Of a DNA stretch of 51,152 bases, positions 16,558 to 23,318 are shown in pieces. The translations under genes and the position numbers were made by a program. Source of the DNA: a virus; the IMG/VR virus record IMGVR_UViG_3300044822_000018, positions 1 through 51,152 of that record. One strand, written 5' to 3'. The notes under the pieces are model-generated. The model saw only the letters and a list, made by a program, of their open reading frames with translations. It had not been told where the DNA came from and did not search any database. Position 1 is the first letter of the stretch. Each line of letters starts with the position of its first letter.

Positions 16558-17420
16558 TGGCTAAGGCTAAAAAGCTAGTTTTTAATTATGACTCTTACGC
16601 TGCCGTGGTGGATGCGACTCTGCATCCACCCTCGGTAGCCGCTAGTAACAAAGCCGATTGGCAAAAGCGGGTCAACGGTGGTGACCCGGACAATTGCAGA
16701 GCCAAGTGGTATGGTTGGAACAATACCAAGGTGCCCGCCATCGACAAGTTAGCGGACTTTTTTCTAGTCAAAGGCTGGGATGCGGGCGTTAAAAAGATGC
16801 GCGCTTGCATGAACCAAATCAAAGCGCCAGAAGTTATGAGCGTTCGTCGCCGCCAAACTTGGCGCGAAGAAGGCGCAGAATTGTCCCGCGAACGGTTATA
16901 CGCGGGTTACGAGCAATTCTGGCGTGGTCGCGTCACGCAAGGCGTCAACATTCCCAAGCGCATACGTTTGGTGTTTGACGTTTGCGTAAATAGCGCCGTC
17001 ATGTCAGAAGACATGTTTTGGGTAGGTGCTGCGGGTGTGACGTTGGCCGAGGCACTAACCGAAGCCGGTCATTCGGTTGAGTTAGTCGCTTCGGTTCTTA
17101 TTTCAGACTACGCAACCGATACAACCTACAGAGTTAACACGATAGTCAAAGCCTTCGACCAACCGTTTAACTATTCGACGACGCTGGCTATTACGGGTCA
17201 TGCCGCGTACTTCCGGCAAGTTATACTCTGCCATCAACGGGCGTATACGCCTACTTTGTGGGCCGGTTGCGGTTCGCCGAGGCGGTTTTCTATAGATCGC
17301 GTAGATTCGACAGGTGTCGAGCAAATCTTAATCTCTCACATGACTAGCGCCGAACAGGCAAACAGTTATGTGGCCGAGACTATAGCCGAGTTAGAAACTC
17401 CGGCCAATGCGTTCGCGTAA
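16557..17420 (+). CDS. VWA-like partner of the AAA+ ATPase
   Basis: The gene encodes 287 residues. The C-terminal two thirds look like a von Willebrand A fold: strand IRLVFDVCVNSAV (D141), a long amphipathic helix (FWVGAAGVTLAEALTEAG), strand SVELVASVLI, then further strand-helix pairs. The metal-site DxSxS is degenerate (DVCVNS). MoxR-type ATPases are routinely paired with VWA proteins, and the one-base overlap (TAATG) supports a complex. A cobalamin enzyme is unlikely. A phage-adapted CobS/CobT-like or RavA/ViaA-like pair is the better comparison. Confidence 0.55.
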   Translation: MAKAKKLVFNYDSYAAVVDATLHPPSVAASNKADWQKRVNGGDPDNCRAKWYGWNNTKVPAIDKLADFFLVKGWDAGVKKMRACMNQIKAPEVMSVRRRQTWREEGAELSRERLYAGYEQFWRGRVTQGVNIPKRIRLVFDVCVNSAVMSEDMFWVGAAGVTLAEALTEAGHSVELVASVLISDYATDTTYRVNTIVKAFDQPFNYSTTLAITGHAAYFRQVILCHQRAYTPTLWAGCGSPRRFSIDRVDSTGVEQILISHMTSAEQANSYVAETIAELETPANAFA

Positions 17421-17589
17421 GCGCCGCCGCATGTTAAACAGACCGAACAGGCCCCTGTTGTGGGGGCCTGCGCGTTCTAGTTTATGGGCTAGACTCAAGC
17501 AATCAAATAGTATTTGGTACATCGCTTGTTTGGCGCTTGGCCTGTTGGTGTATTTCGTACTCAAGCAAATCATCGGGAGTTTTTCGTAA
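17407..17589 (+). CDS. Small membrane protein (uncertain)
   Basis: The gene encodes up to 60 residues: a basic N-terminus then one transmembrane segment (WYIACLALGLLVYFVL). It ends just before a strong terminator, as a last operon gene would. No Shine-Dalgarno is seen, the start is unclear (ATG 17407 or 17431), and a GC-rich hairpin (17448-17470) lies inside the 5' part, so it may also be an untranslated leader. Confidence 0.35.
   Translation: MRSRKRRRMLNRPNRPLLWGPARSSLWARLKQSNSIWYIACLALGLLVYFVLKQIIGSFS
17448..17470 (+). other. GC-rich hairpin
   Basis: CAGGCCCC (17448-17455) pairs with GGGGCCTG (17463-17470) across a seven-base loop, and outer GAAC/GTTC can extend it. There is no T tract, so it is a pause or processing structure rather than a classic terminator. 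It is built around a CCTGTT motif copy. Confidence 0.45.
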
Positions 17590-17594
17590 TTGCT

Positions 17595-17631
17595 GCCCGG
17601 CCCAGGCTAGAGCCTGGGTCGGGCCTTTTTT
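17595..17631 (+). terminator. Rho-independent terminator
   Basis: A 14-bp stem (GCCCGGCCCAGGCT with AGCCTGGGTCGGGC, one G-U pair) with a very small loop is followed by six T. It closes the first early operon. The T tract runs straight into a -10-like TATGAT at 17635. Confidence 0.85.
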
Positions 17632-17634
17632 GTA

Positions 17635-17640
17635 TATGAT
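17635..17640 (+). promoter_or_regulatory. Putative -10 element behind the terminator
   Basis: TATGAT lies 11 bases before the TTG start of the prim-pol gene and matches 5 of 6 consensus bases. No -35 hexamer is seen at the right distance because that position is taken by the terminator stem. TG four bases upstream may partly compensate. Confidence 0.35.
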
Positions 17641-17651
17641 GGGGTGAAAAT

Positions 17652-19349
17652 TTGCAAGCAGAAAATAATCTTAACCGCCGTAGCGCGCAGATAAATCTCG
17701 CGCAATATCCGACAGATTGTTTGCTAACTAGAGTCTTGCCCGGAGTCAAGCAGCCAACAGCCAAAAAAGGCGAACAGGTAATTTATACGCCTGTTAAAGA
17801 GTTTGTCTTGGGTTTTGGCGAGAATTGCGGGCTGGGTTTAGCAGGCAAGTTTATATGCGTTGACATAGATCGGCCTGCTGATCCTGTAGCAGCCGAATAT
17901 TCGGCGCGTCTGCCTGTTACGTATACTGTCAAGACGCCTAGAGGCTGGCACTATTTGTTTCGTGTTCCGTCGGGTTGGACCGGCGCGAAGAAAAAAATCG
18001 CCTGTGGCGAGATTCTCACGTCGGGCTATATCGTGGGACCCGGAAGCTGGATTGAGCCGACTGAAGGGCATCCTGGGGGCGAATACCGGCTCGTAAACTT
18101 CTGCGATCCCGTGCCCGCCCCCGATTGGCTCTTAGACTTAGCGCGGCGTGACCCGGAGCCTAGTTTAGACGTAACGCGGACGGGGACGGAGCGCGACCGC
18201 ATCCTCGATGGTGAGCGCGACGATGCGTTGACGGCACTCGCCGGTTCGATGCGCCGCCAGGGCTATAGCGAAGATGCGATGCGCGCCATGTTGAGCGCCA
18301 TCGTTGAGAGCGGCGTCGTCGAGCAGCCGCCTGGGCGCGAGGTGACCGAGCGCGACGTAGCGCGCATCGCGCGTTCGATGGCGCAGCATCAAACAGGCGG
18401 CAGCACAGTTCCCGAGATTGCACTGTTGCCCGACAAGTGGACGACCGGCGCAGACGTATCGCGTGATTTTGAAAAACTAGAATGGGTCTTGCCAGGGTTT
18501 ATCCCGGCTGTTGGTTTAACCGTGTTATACGGCGATGGCAAGATCGGTAAAAGCTCTTGGGCGTCGTGGCTTGCGTCAGCCGTATCGCGGACAGGCAAAA
18601 AAGTCATCATGGTCCCGTCAGGCGAAGAAACTTTTAAGCAATTTGTTCAACGTGCTAGACTTACTGACTGTGAAGATTCCCTGTTTGTCTGTTGGCCTGG
18701 CGAAGCGCGCTTTGTTTTGCCCAAGTCCGTGCGTGAATTAAATCATGCAATAGAACTGCTCAAAGACGTAGGTTTAATTTACATAGATGCGTTGTACTCT
18801 CACTTTGGGGACACTCCGGGATTACACGCCGGAGAACGTGCGCGCTATAATTTGCAGGCTTTGGCGCAACTTGCGTTAGACCGACGTATCGCGGTACTTG
18901 GCACGATCCACGAAAACGCCTCGGGCGGCCTGTTGGGTTCGCGCGAGATGCGAAACGTAGCGCGCAGCTTGATTCATGCCAAACGCAAACCCGGAGGCGA
19001 CTTCACAATATGGTCGGACGGTTCCAATGGCTTTTCTAGCGATTTCGGTGTTAGTTTTCCAGGTGTTGCTGTGCCTGTCCTGGATAGTAATAATCGGCCT
19101 GTTGTGTTTACTGACTTATTTGGTCAGAATCATCCGCAAGCTGTGTGGGTTCTCAGACTTGGCGAAAAAATCGGTGCCCCCGATACTATAACAGTTGACG
19201 ACATCTCTAAAACGCCTGTTGAGTTAATCCGCGAATATTTAATCTTAAATCCCGGCGCAAGCAACGCCCAGATCGCCGACGCTCTGAGCATGGGCAAGTC
19301 CACTGTCGATAGGCACGCGCGCGAGGCTAGGTCTACGCTTGCTAACTAA
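17652..19349 (+). CDS. Prim-pol / RepA-like helicase fusion
   Basis: The gene encodes 565 residues. The N-terminal third is a bifunctional primase-polymerase (AEP) domain with metal ligands in FICVDID (D71, D73), GWHYLF (H100) and the YIVGPGS strand. A central helical part leads to a RecA-fold helicase domain with Walker A GDGKIGKS (294-301), Walker B LIYIDALYS (375-383) and a conserved GTIHENASGG strand. The C-terminal 33 residues form a helix-turn-helix (NAQIADALSMGKSTVDRHAR). It primes and unwinds at the phage fork. The TTG start has GGGG seven bases upstream. It follows a terminator and so is transcribed separately from the first operon. Confidence 0.85.
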   Translation: MQAENNLNRRSAQINLAQYPTDCLLTRVLPGVKQPTAKKGEQVIYTPVKEFVLGFGENCGLGLAGKFICVDIDRPADPVAAEYSARLPVTYTVKTPRGWHYLFRVPSGWTGAKKKIACGEILTSGYIVGPGSWIEPTEGHPGGEYRLVNFCDPVPAPDWLLDLARRDPEPSLDVTRTGTERDRILDGERDDALTALAGSMRRQGYSEDAMRAMLSAIVESGVVEQPPGREVTERDVARIARSMAQHQTGGSTVPEIALLPDKWTTGADVSRDFEKLEWVLPGFIPAVGLTVLYGDGKIGKSSWASWLASAVSRTGKKVIMVPSGEETFKQFVQRARLTDCEDSLFVCWPGEARFVLPKSVRELNHAIELLKDVGLIYIDALYSHFGDTPGLHAGERARYNLQALAQLALDRRIAVLGTIHENASGGLLGSREMRNVARSLIHAKRKPGGDFTIWSDGSNGFSSDFGVSFPGVAVPVLDSNNRPVVFTDLFGQNHPQAVWVLRLGEKIGAPDTITVDDISKTPVELIREYLILNPGASNAQIADALSMGKSTVDRHAREARSTLAN

Positions 19350-19358
19350 GCAGAGTCG

Positions 19359-19414
19359 CCACACTCACACACTCACACTCTCTAGTATATAGGGGTGCGA
19401 GTGTGTGAGTGTGG
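19359..19414. repeat. Long CACACTC inverted repeat (56-base hairpin)
   Basis: CCACACTCACACACTC (19359-19374) and its exact complement GAGTGTGTGAGTGTGG (19399-19414) flank 24 bases that can fold further (CTA..TAG). It lies 10 bases after the prim-pol stop. There is no T tract, so intrinsic termination is not obvious. A replication signal, protein-binding element or RNA structure is possible. Confidence 0.7.
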
Positions 19415-19444
19415 TTGCCTTGGACACCGAGCAAGCGTCGAGTC

Positions 19445-19461
19445 TTGAGAATAGTTCTCAA
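19445..19461. promoter_or_regulatory. Operator-like palindrome TTGAGAA-TAG-TTCTCAA
   Basis: A perfect 7-bp dyad with a 3-base centre ends 21 bases upstream of the -35 box of the promoter at 19483. Position fits an activator or repressor site for the second early operon. Confidence 0.5.
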
Positions 19462-19482
19462 TAGCGAATTGTATGGCATCGC

Positions 19483-19511
19483 TTGACACGGTTAATTATT
19501 AGCGGTATAAT
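19483..19511 (+). promoter_or_regulatory. Perfect consensus sigma-70 promoter
   Basis: TTGACA (19483-19488), exactly 17 bases, TATAAT (19506-19511). All 12 bases match consensus. The leader is about 29 bases and carries GAGGTG before the GTG of the next gene. It must be one of the strongest promoters in the genome and drives the operon from 19547 onward. Confidence 0.85.
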
Positions 19512-19546
19512 TAAAGCACGACACTCCACAACTGCTGAGGTGAAAA

Positions 19547-19930
19547 GTGGATCAAGACAAGTTATTCGCAGAACTCAGAAATATCGTCAGCGAAACCTCC
19601 GAGGCGTCCGACGCGCTAGACTTAGTGTCGGAACAGGTTCAAGTGGCTTTAGCGATGTCAAAGATCGCCGGGGCCATGATGGAGAACGCCGACGAAATCG
19701 ACAAGCTCTGCTTAAGCGCGGATCATGCTTTCGGCGGACACCAGTTCTTGCTTGTGTACGGCGCGCTTGTGAATATGCTGATGGTCGGCGTATATCACAG
19801 CCGCAAAGTCGATGCCCAACGGTACAAGACGGCCAAAGGCCAAAGACTGGCGGCTATCTACAACAAAGCCATCGTCGAGTATGCCAAGCGCGGCCTTGAC
19901 GAAATGCTCGTAACGACACTCGACGACTAA
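19547..19930 (+). CDS. Helical protein of unknown function
   Basis: The gene encodes 127 residues, almost all helix, acidic in the first half (SETSEASDALDLVSEQVQ) and with a Met-rich hydrophobic middle (FLLVYGALVNMLMVGVYHS). It is the first gene after the strongest promoter seen and has a good ribosome site (GAGGTG, six bases from GTG), so it should be made early and in quantity. It overlaps the next ATG by one base. No family is recognised. Confidence 0.65.
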   Translation: MDQDKLFAELRNIVSETSEASDALDLVSEQVQVALAMSKIAGAMMENADEIDKLCLSADHAFGGHQFLLVYGALVNMLMVGVYHSRKVDAQRYKTAKGQRLAAIYNKAIVEYAKRGLDEMLVTTLDD

Positions 19931-20355
19931 TGGACGAGAAAGCAGGCGAAGATGCGGAGCGGTCGGTGAGCGACCTGCATAGTCCGGTCGTTTACCTGGA
20001 AGAAGCGCGTCACGTGCTGCGCAACATCCGCAAGGCGCTTCAAGTCCCCGAAGCAGAATCGATTACGGAATATGCGCGCTTGCACTTTGCGCGCTCCGTC
20101 GTCGCGTGTGACATCTACAACATCATGGACTCGATGCCGGAGGGTGTCGGCGAGGCGTTCATCCGCGACCGCATCATGGCCGCGCTCGCGAAGTTCCCTG
20201 CTCGGAACGCGGGAAGCGTGACCCCGGTCGTCATTGACGGCGCAACGTACAATCGCGTTGACGACGCACGTAAAACTCTCGAACAGCGGCTTCAAGAACT
20301 CGCCGACGCCTGTTCTTTGCCCGATGTTGAGCCGCAGGCCGAAGAACAAGCATGA
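19930..20355 (+). CDS. Helical protein of unknown function
   Basis: The gene encodes 141 residues, predicted helical throughout, with an acidic C-terminal tail (DVEPQAEEQA). Its start overlaps the preceding stop (TAATG) and its end overlaps the SF2 helicase ATG (ATGA), so it may act with the helicase, though nothing in its sequence names a function. An antisense frame of nearly equal length exists but has no ribosome site or operon context. Confidence 0.6.
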   Translation: MDEKAGEDAERSVSDLHSPVVYLEEARHVLRNIRKALQVPEAESITEYARLHFARSVVACDIYNIMDSMPEGVGEAFIRDRIMAALAKFPARNAGSVTPVVIDGATYNRVDDARKTLEQRLQELADACSLPDVEPQAEEQA

Positions 20356-21752
20356 CGCCGAACTATCCGCATCAAGACTACGAGATTAAAAACTTCGGGC
20401 GCGCACCAAAGCGCGCCCTTTTTTGGTCGCCGCGAACAGGCAAGACACGCGCTGCGATACAGAGCGCACTCGAAGCTCGCGTCTATGACTTGCTTGTGAT
20501 AGCGCCGCTGTCAACGTGCCCTCAATGGGCCACCGCGCTCGAAGAGCATGGCCTGCCGGTCGTGCGCGGCTATGCCATGAATCGCGGACCGTTGCTCGCG
20601 GCCTTGCGTAAGCGCACAGGCGTCGTCGTGCTGTCCTGGCGACGCATCTCGGCCAAGAACCCCGAAGATCGCAAGCGCGGACGCCCAAGCAGCATCGCAG
20701 AAAGATTACTTGCCTGCAACTTTACTGGTATAATATGCGACGAATCGCACAACATGGCGAGCCCTAGCGCCGATCAAGCAAGATTAGCCAGGCGCTTGTG
20801 CTGGCAAGCTCCGTGGGTTCGCCTGTTAACAGGCACACCGGCAGCGAATCACTATGGCTCTTTGTGGGGGCAACTAAGCGCCTTAGACAAAGACGCATTT
20901 GGCGGAAGCTATGAAAAATTTGCTCAGAGATACTTGGTTCGCGATACGATGTTCCCTTCGCGTGTTCTCGGCCATTTACCGACTGTCGAGAACGAACTGC
21001 GGCCAAAAATGCTCCCATACATATCTATCGTCAGACGGGATGATGTTTTCGGGCCAGATAAATACGAAGAAAACGTCAGAATCGTGGATTTACCCCCCAA
21101 CGCTATTAGAATATATCGAACGCTTGCGACAAAGTGGTTGATCGACGACCTGTTGCAAGTTGACGCTACGCAAATACTCAAGCGCCTTGTGCGTTTGCAA
21201 CAGGTAGCAGCAGGCTTCGTCAAAGACGATGACGGCTTTATTCACAACCTGCATACGGCAAAAATCGACGCCGTGACCGAAGATTTAGCTAAGATCACCG
21301 AGAGCGACGAAAAAGCCGTCGTCTTTCACAGGTTTAGATGGGAAGGCGAACAGTTAATCAAGCGCGCCAAAACTCTAGGGGTGCCAGTCTATGAGATTAA
21401 CGGCGATACGCCTGTCGCCGAGCGCAGTATTTGCCTGTCAGAGATGGCAAAACCAGGCGCTAAGATCGCTGTCGTGCAAACCAAGTCTGGCGGAGTTGGT
21501 ATTAGTTTTGCAGAAGTACCGTACCAGTTGGTACTCTCTCAGTCTTTCAGTTTTACAGACGAAGAACAGGCACATGATCGCACATATAAGCCGCACACCG
21601 CGCGCTTTGTGACGTATTACAGAACTAGCGGAACCGTTGACGAATTTATCGCATCGGTGCTAAAATCCAAGCAGAGTTTGCGCACCGCCGTAACGCGCGC
21701 AGATTTAGAAGCGATGGCGTTCGGCACAATCAAAAAGATGAGGATGAAGTGA
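20352..21752 (+). CDS. SNF2-like SF2 helicase/translocase
   Basis: The gene encodes 466 residues. Helicase motifs in order: I SPRTGKT (26-32), Ia VIAPLSTCPQWATAL, II DESH (130-133), III LLTGTPA, IV AVVFHRF, V TKSGGVGISF and VI SQSFSFTDEEQAHDRTY. This is the SNF2/RAD54-like layout found in many phages, used to move on duplex DNA during replication, recombination or against host defence. The ATG overlaps the upstream stop. A GCCTGTTAACAGGC palindrome lies inside it at 20821-20834. Confidence 0.88.
   Translation: MTPNYPHQDYEIKNFGRAPKRALFWSPRTGKTRAAIQSALEARVYDLLVIAPLSTCPQWATALEEHGLPVVRGYAMNRGPLLAALRKRTGVVVLSWRRISAKNPEDRKRGRPSSIAERLLACNFTGIICDESHNMASPSADQARLARRLCWQAPWVRLLTGTPAANHYGSLWGQLSALDKDAFGGSYEKFAQRYLVRDTMFPSRVLGHLPTVENELRPKMLPYISIVRRDDVFGPDKYEENVRIVDLPPNAIRIYRTLATKWLIDDLLQVDATQILKRLVRLQQVAAGFVKDDDGFIHNLHTAKIDAVTEDLAKITESDEKAVVFHRFRWEGEQLIKRAKTLGVPVYEINGDTPVAERSICLSEMAKPGAKIAVVQTKSGGVGISFAEVPYQLVLSQSFSFTDEEQAHDRTYKPHTARFVTYYRTSGTVDEFIASVLKSKQSLRTAVTRADLEAMAFGTIKKMRMK
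20821..20834. repeat. Palindrome of two head-to-head motif copies
   Basis: GCCTGTTAACAGGC is a perfect 14-bp dyad made from two copies of the enriched heptamer around a GTTAAC centre. It is the full palindromic version of the sites in the control region, here inside the helicase gene. Confidence 0.6.
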
Positions 21753-21943
21753 AAGAGTTTAAAAACGACATCAATACGCCTGTTGTTGTAGAAAACAGGC
21801 AAAAGCAGCAGGCGAAAGAAAAACTCGCCGAAATCAAAAAAGCGAGCAACAAAACATTTTTTTGGGACAAGCGAGATAAACAAATTACGCCGCAAGAACT
21901 GTTTGACCTTATGGAGCAAGCCGGTTTCGAGTTGCCGCTGTGA
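21749..21943 (+). CDS. Small charged protein
   Basis: The gene encodes 64 residues: a Lys/Gln-rich helix (RQKQQAKEKLAEIKKASNK) followed by a short acidic helix (QELFDLMEQAGFEL). The GTG overlaps the helicase stop (GTGA) and its stop overlaps the next GTG. Unknown function, probably an accessory of the operon. Confidence 0.55.
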   Translation: MKEFKNDINTPVVVENRQKQQAKEKLAEIKKASNKTFFWDKRDKQITPQELFDLMEQAGFELPL

Positions 21944-22113
21944 ACGACTACTTAGAACTATACTACTCGTCTGAGCCCGCCGAACACGTTCACGCCTACG
22001 AGTTTGTGCCAGGGGGTATACAAATAGATTGGCGCGTTCAAGGCTGGCGCATCGTGCGGTACTGCGCGGGCTGCGACTGTTACGAAGCCGTCACGGTGGC
22101 GTTCAATGACTAA
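21940..22113 (+). CDS. Small protein with C-terminal cysteines
   Basis: The gene encodes 57 residues with aromatic-rich strands (DYLELYYSS, IQIDWRVQGWRIVRY) and a CAGCDC cluster near the end. The GTG overlaps the preceding stop, and the end overlaps the lipoprotein ATG by eight bases. No family is recognised. The cysteines may bind metal. Confidence 0.5.
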   Translation: MNDYLELYYSSEPAEHVHAYEFVPGGIQIDWRVQGWRIVRYCAGCDCYEAVTVAFND

Positions 22114-22345
22114 AAAGCTCGCGCTTGTTTTAGCTCTGGCGGGTTGCGCTCCTTCGGGGGCGCAGGCGGTCAAGCCGACTGTTATAGGCCAGTGGTGCGC
22201 GCCGCTGCCCAACCACAAAAGCGTCTGCGTCACACACGCAAACGCGAAAATCAAAGCCGTCATACGCTATTGCGCCGTGCGTTACGACAACGACAAGCAT
22301 CTTATTGCCTGTATTACTTCAGGCATGAAAGCAAAGAAATCATGA
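22106..22345 (+). CDS. Putative phage lipoprotein
   Basis: The gene encodes 79 residues. KK, a short hydrophobic run LALVLA and the lipobox LAGC (Cys at residue 14) mark it for signal peptidase II and lipid anchoring. The mature part of about 65 residues has four cysteines that could pair. Phage lipoproteins made early often block superinfection by masking a receptor, for example T5 Llp, so exclusion is the leading guess. An Rz1-like role is less likely because the gene is far from the lysis genes and not Pro-rich. Confidence 0.65.
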   Translation: MTKKLALVLALAGCAPSGAQAVKPTVIGQWCAPLPNHKSVCVTHANAKIKAVIRYCAVRYDNDKHLIACITSGMKAKKS

Positions 22346-22572
22346 TGCTGGATTGCATACAACAGGCATTACAGGCACAACCGCGTTTAACCCGCAGACA
22401 GTTAGATGTTTTAGTTTACACAGCAAAAGGTATGCCTGCAAAACAAATCGCCAAAACTCTTGGCATCGGAGAGCAAACAGTTAGGCACACAGCTTGGCGA
22501 CTTTACAAAAAACTAGGCGTCAAGAACAGTTTACAGGCAGCAATCTACGCTGCCAGGGCGGGGTACGTATGA
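22342..22572 (+). CDS. LuxR/GerE-type helix-turn-helix protein
   Basis: The gene encodes 76 residues and is little more than a GerE domain: LTRRQLDVLVYTAKGMPAKQIAKTLGIGEQTVRHTAWRLYKKLGVKNSLQAA in full register with LuxR C-terminal domains, including the KQIA and T-V-R-H recognition helix. There is no receiver or ligand domain. It overlaps the lipoprotein stop (ATGATG). It is the best candidate for an early transcription regulator besides the RHH proteins. Confidence 0.8.
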   Translation: MMLDCIQQALQAQPRLTRRQLDVLVYTAKGMPAKQIAKTLGIGEQTVRHTAWRLYKKLGVKNSLQAAIYAARAGYV

Positions 22573-22724
22573 TGCCGGTGCCCTATTTTGGCAACGAAAA
22601 CGCTCCTGACGTGACGCAAGACGACGGAACAGACGAAACCAACATAGATTTTTTTGACGAAATACCCGAGTACGGCGACGACGAGGACACCGGAATGGGT
22701 AGCCCAACAGGTGAGGATATATGA
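22569..22724 (+). CDS. Very acidic small protein
   Basis: The gene encodes 51 residues with about 17 Asp/Glu and no Lys or Arg that I can see. It overlaps both neighbours by four bases. Strongly acidic early phage peptides sometimes mimic DNA and inhibit host enzymes. Composition alone supports that idea here. Confidence 0.55.
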   Translation: MMPVPYFGNENAPDVTQDDGTDETNIDFFDEIPEYGDDEDTGMGSPTGEDI

Positions 22725-22831
22725 ACGACCACTTTGAGTTTTACATTCTTATCGTCGTAATTGCATCATCGTTAGGCATAATCATTGGAAATGTGCTAGG
22801 TATGCTATGGATAATCAAAAAGTCGAAGTAG
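22721..22831 (+). CDS. Single-pass membrane peptide
   Basis: The gene encodes 36 residues: a short polar start, one transmembrane helix (ILIVVIASSLGIIIGNVLGM) and a basic end KKSK. The ribosome site GTGAGG lies just upstream, and the ATG overlaps the preceding stop. Function unknown. Confidence 0.5.
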   Translation: MNDHFEFYILIVVIASSLGIIIGNVLGMLWIIKKSK

Positions 22832-22854
22832 CTCAACAGGTGAGGACATTTGAA

Positions 22855-22971
22855 ATGGAAGATGAATACGTTTGCGAAAACTGCGGACCCGAAATAGAGT
22901 GCGAAGAATGTGAAGCCTGCGGCGAGTGTCTAAACGGTGACTGCTATTGTGAGAACGAGGATGGAGGATGA
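22855..22971 (+). CDS. Cys-rich acidic mini-protein
   Basis: The gene encodes 38 residues with eight cysteines in C7xxC10, C16xxC19xxC22xxC25 and C30xC32 spacing, and about 14 acidic residues. That pattern fits one or two bound metal ions. AGGTGAGG precedes the ATG. An in-frame ATG at 22807 would add 16 residues and overlap the upstream gene. The end overlaps the next gene's ATG. Confidence 0.5.
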   Translation: MEDEYVCENCGPEIECEECEACGECLNGDCYCENEDGG

Positions 22972-23318
22972 TGGATAGCCACGTTGACATAGCCTTTCGT
23001 AACCCTATACCCGCGCCTGTTCCACATCGCGCTCAACTGTTGCGTGATGCGACTTATGCTATACAGCTTTACGATGCGGCTAACTCAGCGCAACACGCGC
23101 GAAATCCTAACTGGCATGAGTTTGATCCGGTCTATAAGCCTGTTTCTCATAGCGGCGAACTAGGCTACGCCGCAGGGTTTTTGTGTGTCGATGCGGCTTT
23201 ACATGGTGCGATCAACTTGCTACACTTAGGCCCCAAAGCACACAACGCCGCTGATATATGGATGGCAACGCAGAGTGCAACAGGCATACTCAATACCAAT
23301 TCCAACAGACTCAAGTAA
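22968..23318 (+). CDS. Protein of unknown function
   Basis: The gene encodes 116 residues, helical, with a conserved-looking hydrophobic stretch (GELGYAAGFLCVDAALHGAINLLHLG). GGAGG precedes the double ATG (22968/22971). Its 3' end overlaps the polymerase start by 44 bases, so the two are probably translated together. Confidence 0.6.
   Translation: MMDSHVDIAFRNPIPAPVPHRAQLLRDATYAIQLYDAANSAQHARNPNWHEFDPVYKPVSHSGELGYAAGFLCVDAALHGAINLLHLGPKAHNAADIWMATQSATGILNTNSNRLK

Noticed and set aside
17448-17470. Hairpin as a terminator
   Set aside because: No T tract follows it, and a much stronger terminator lies at 17595-17631.
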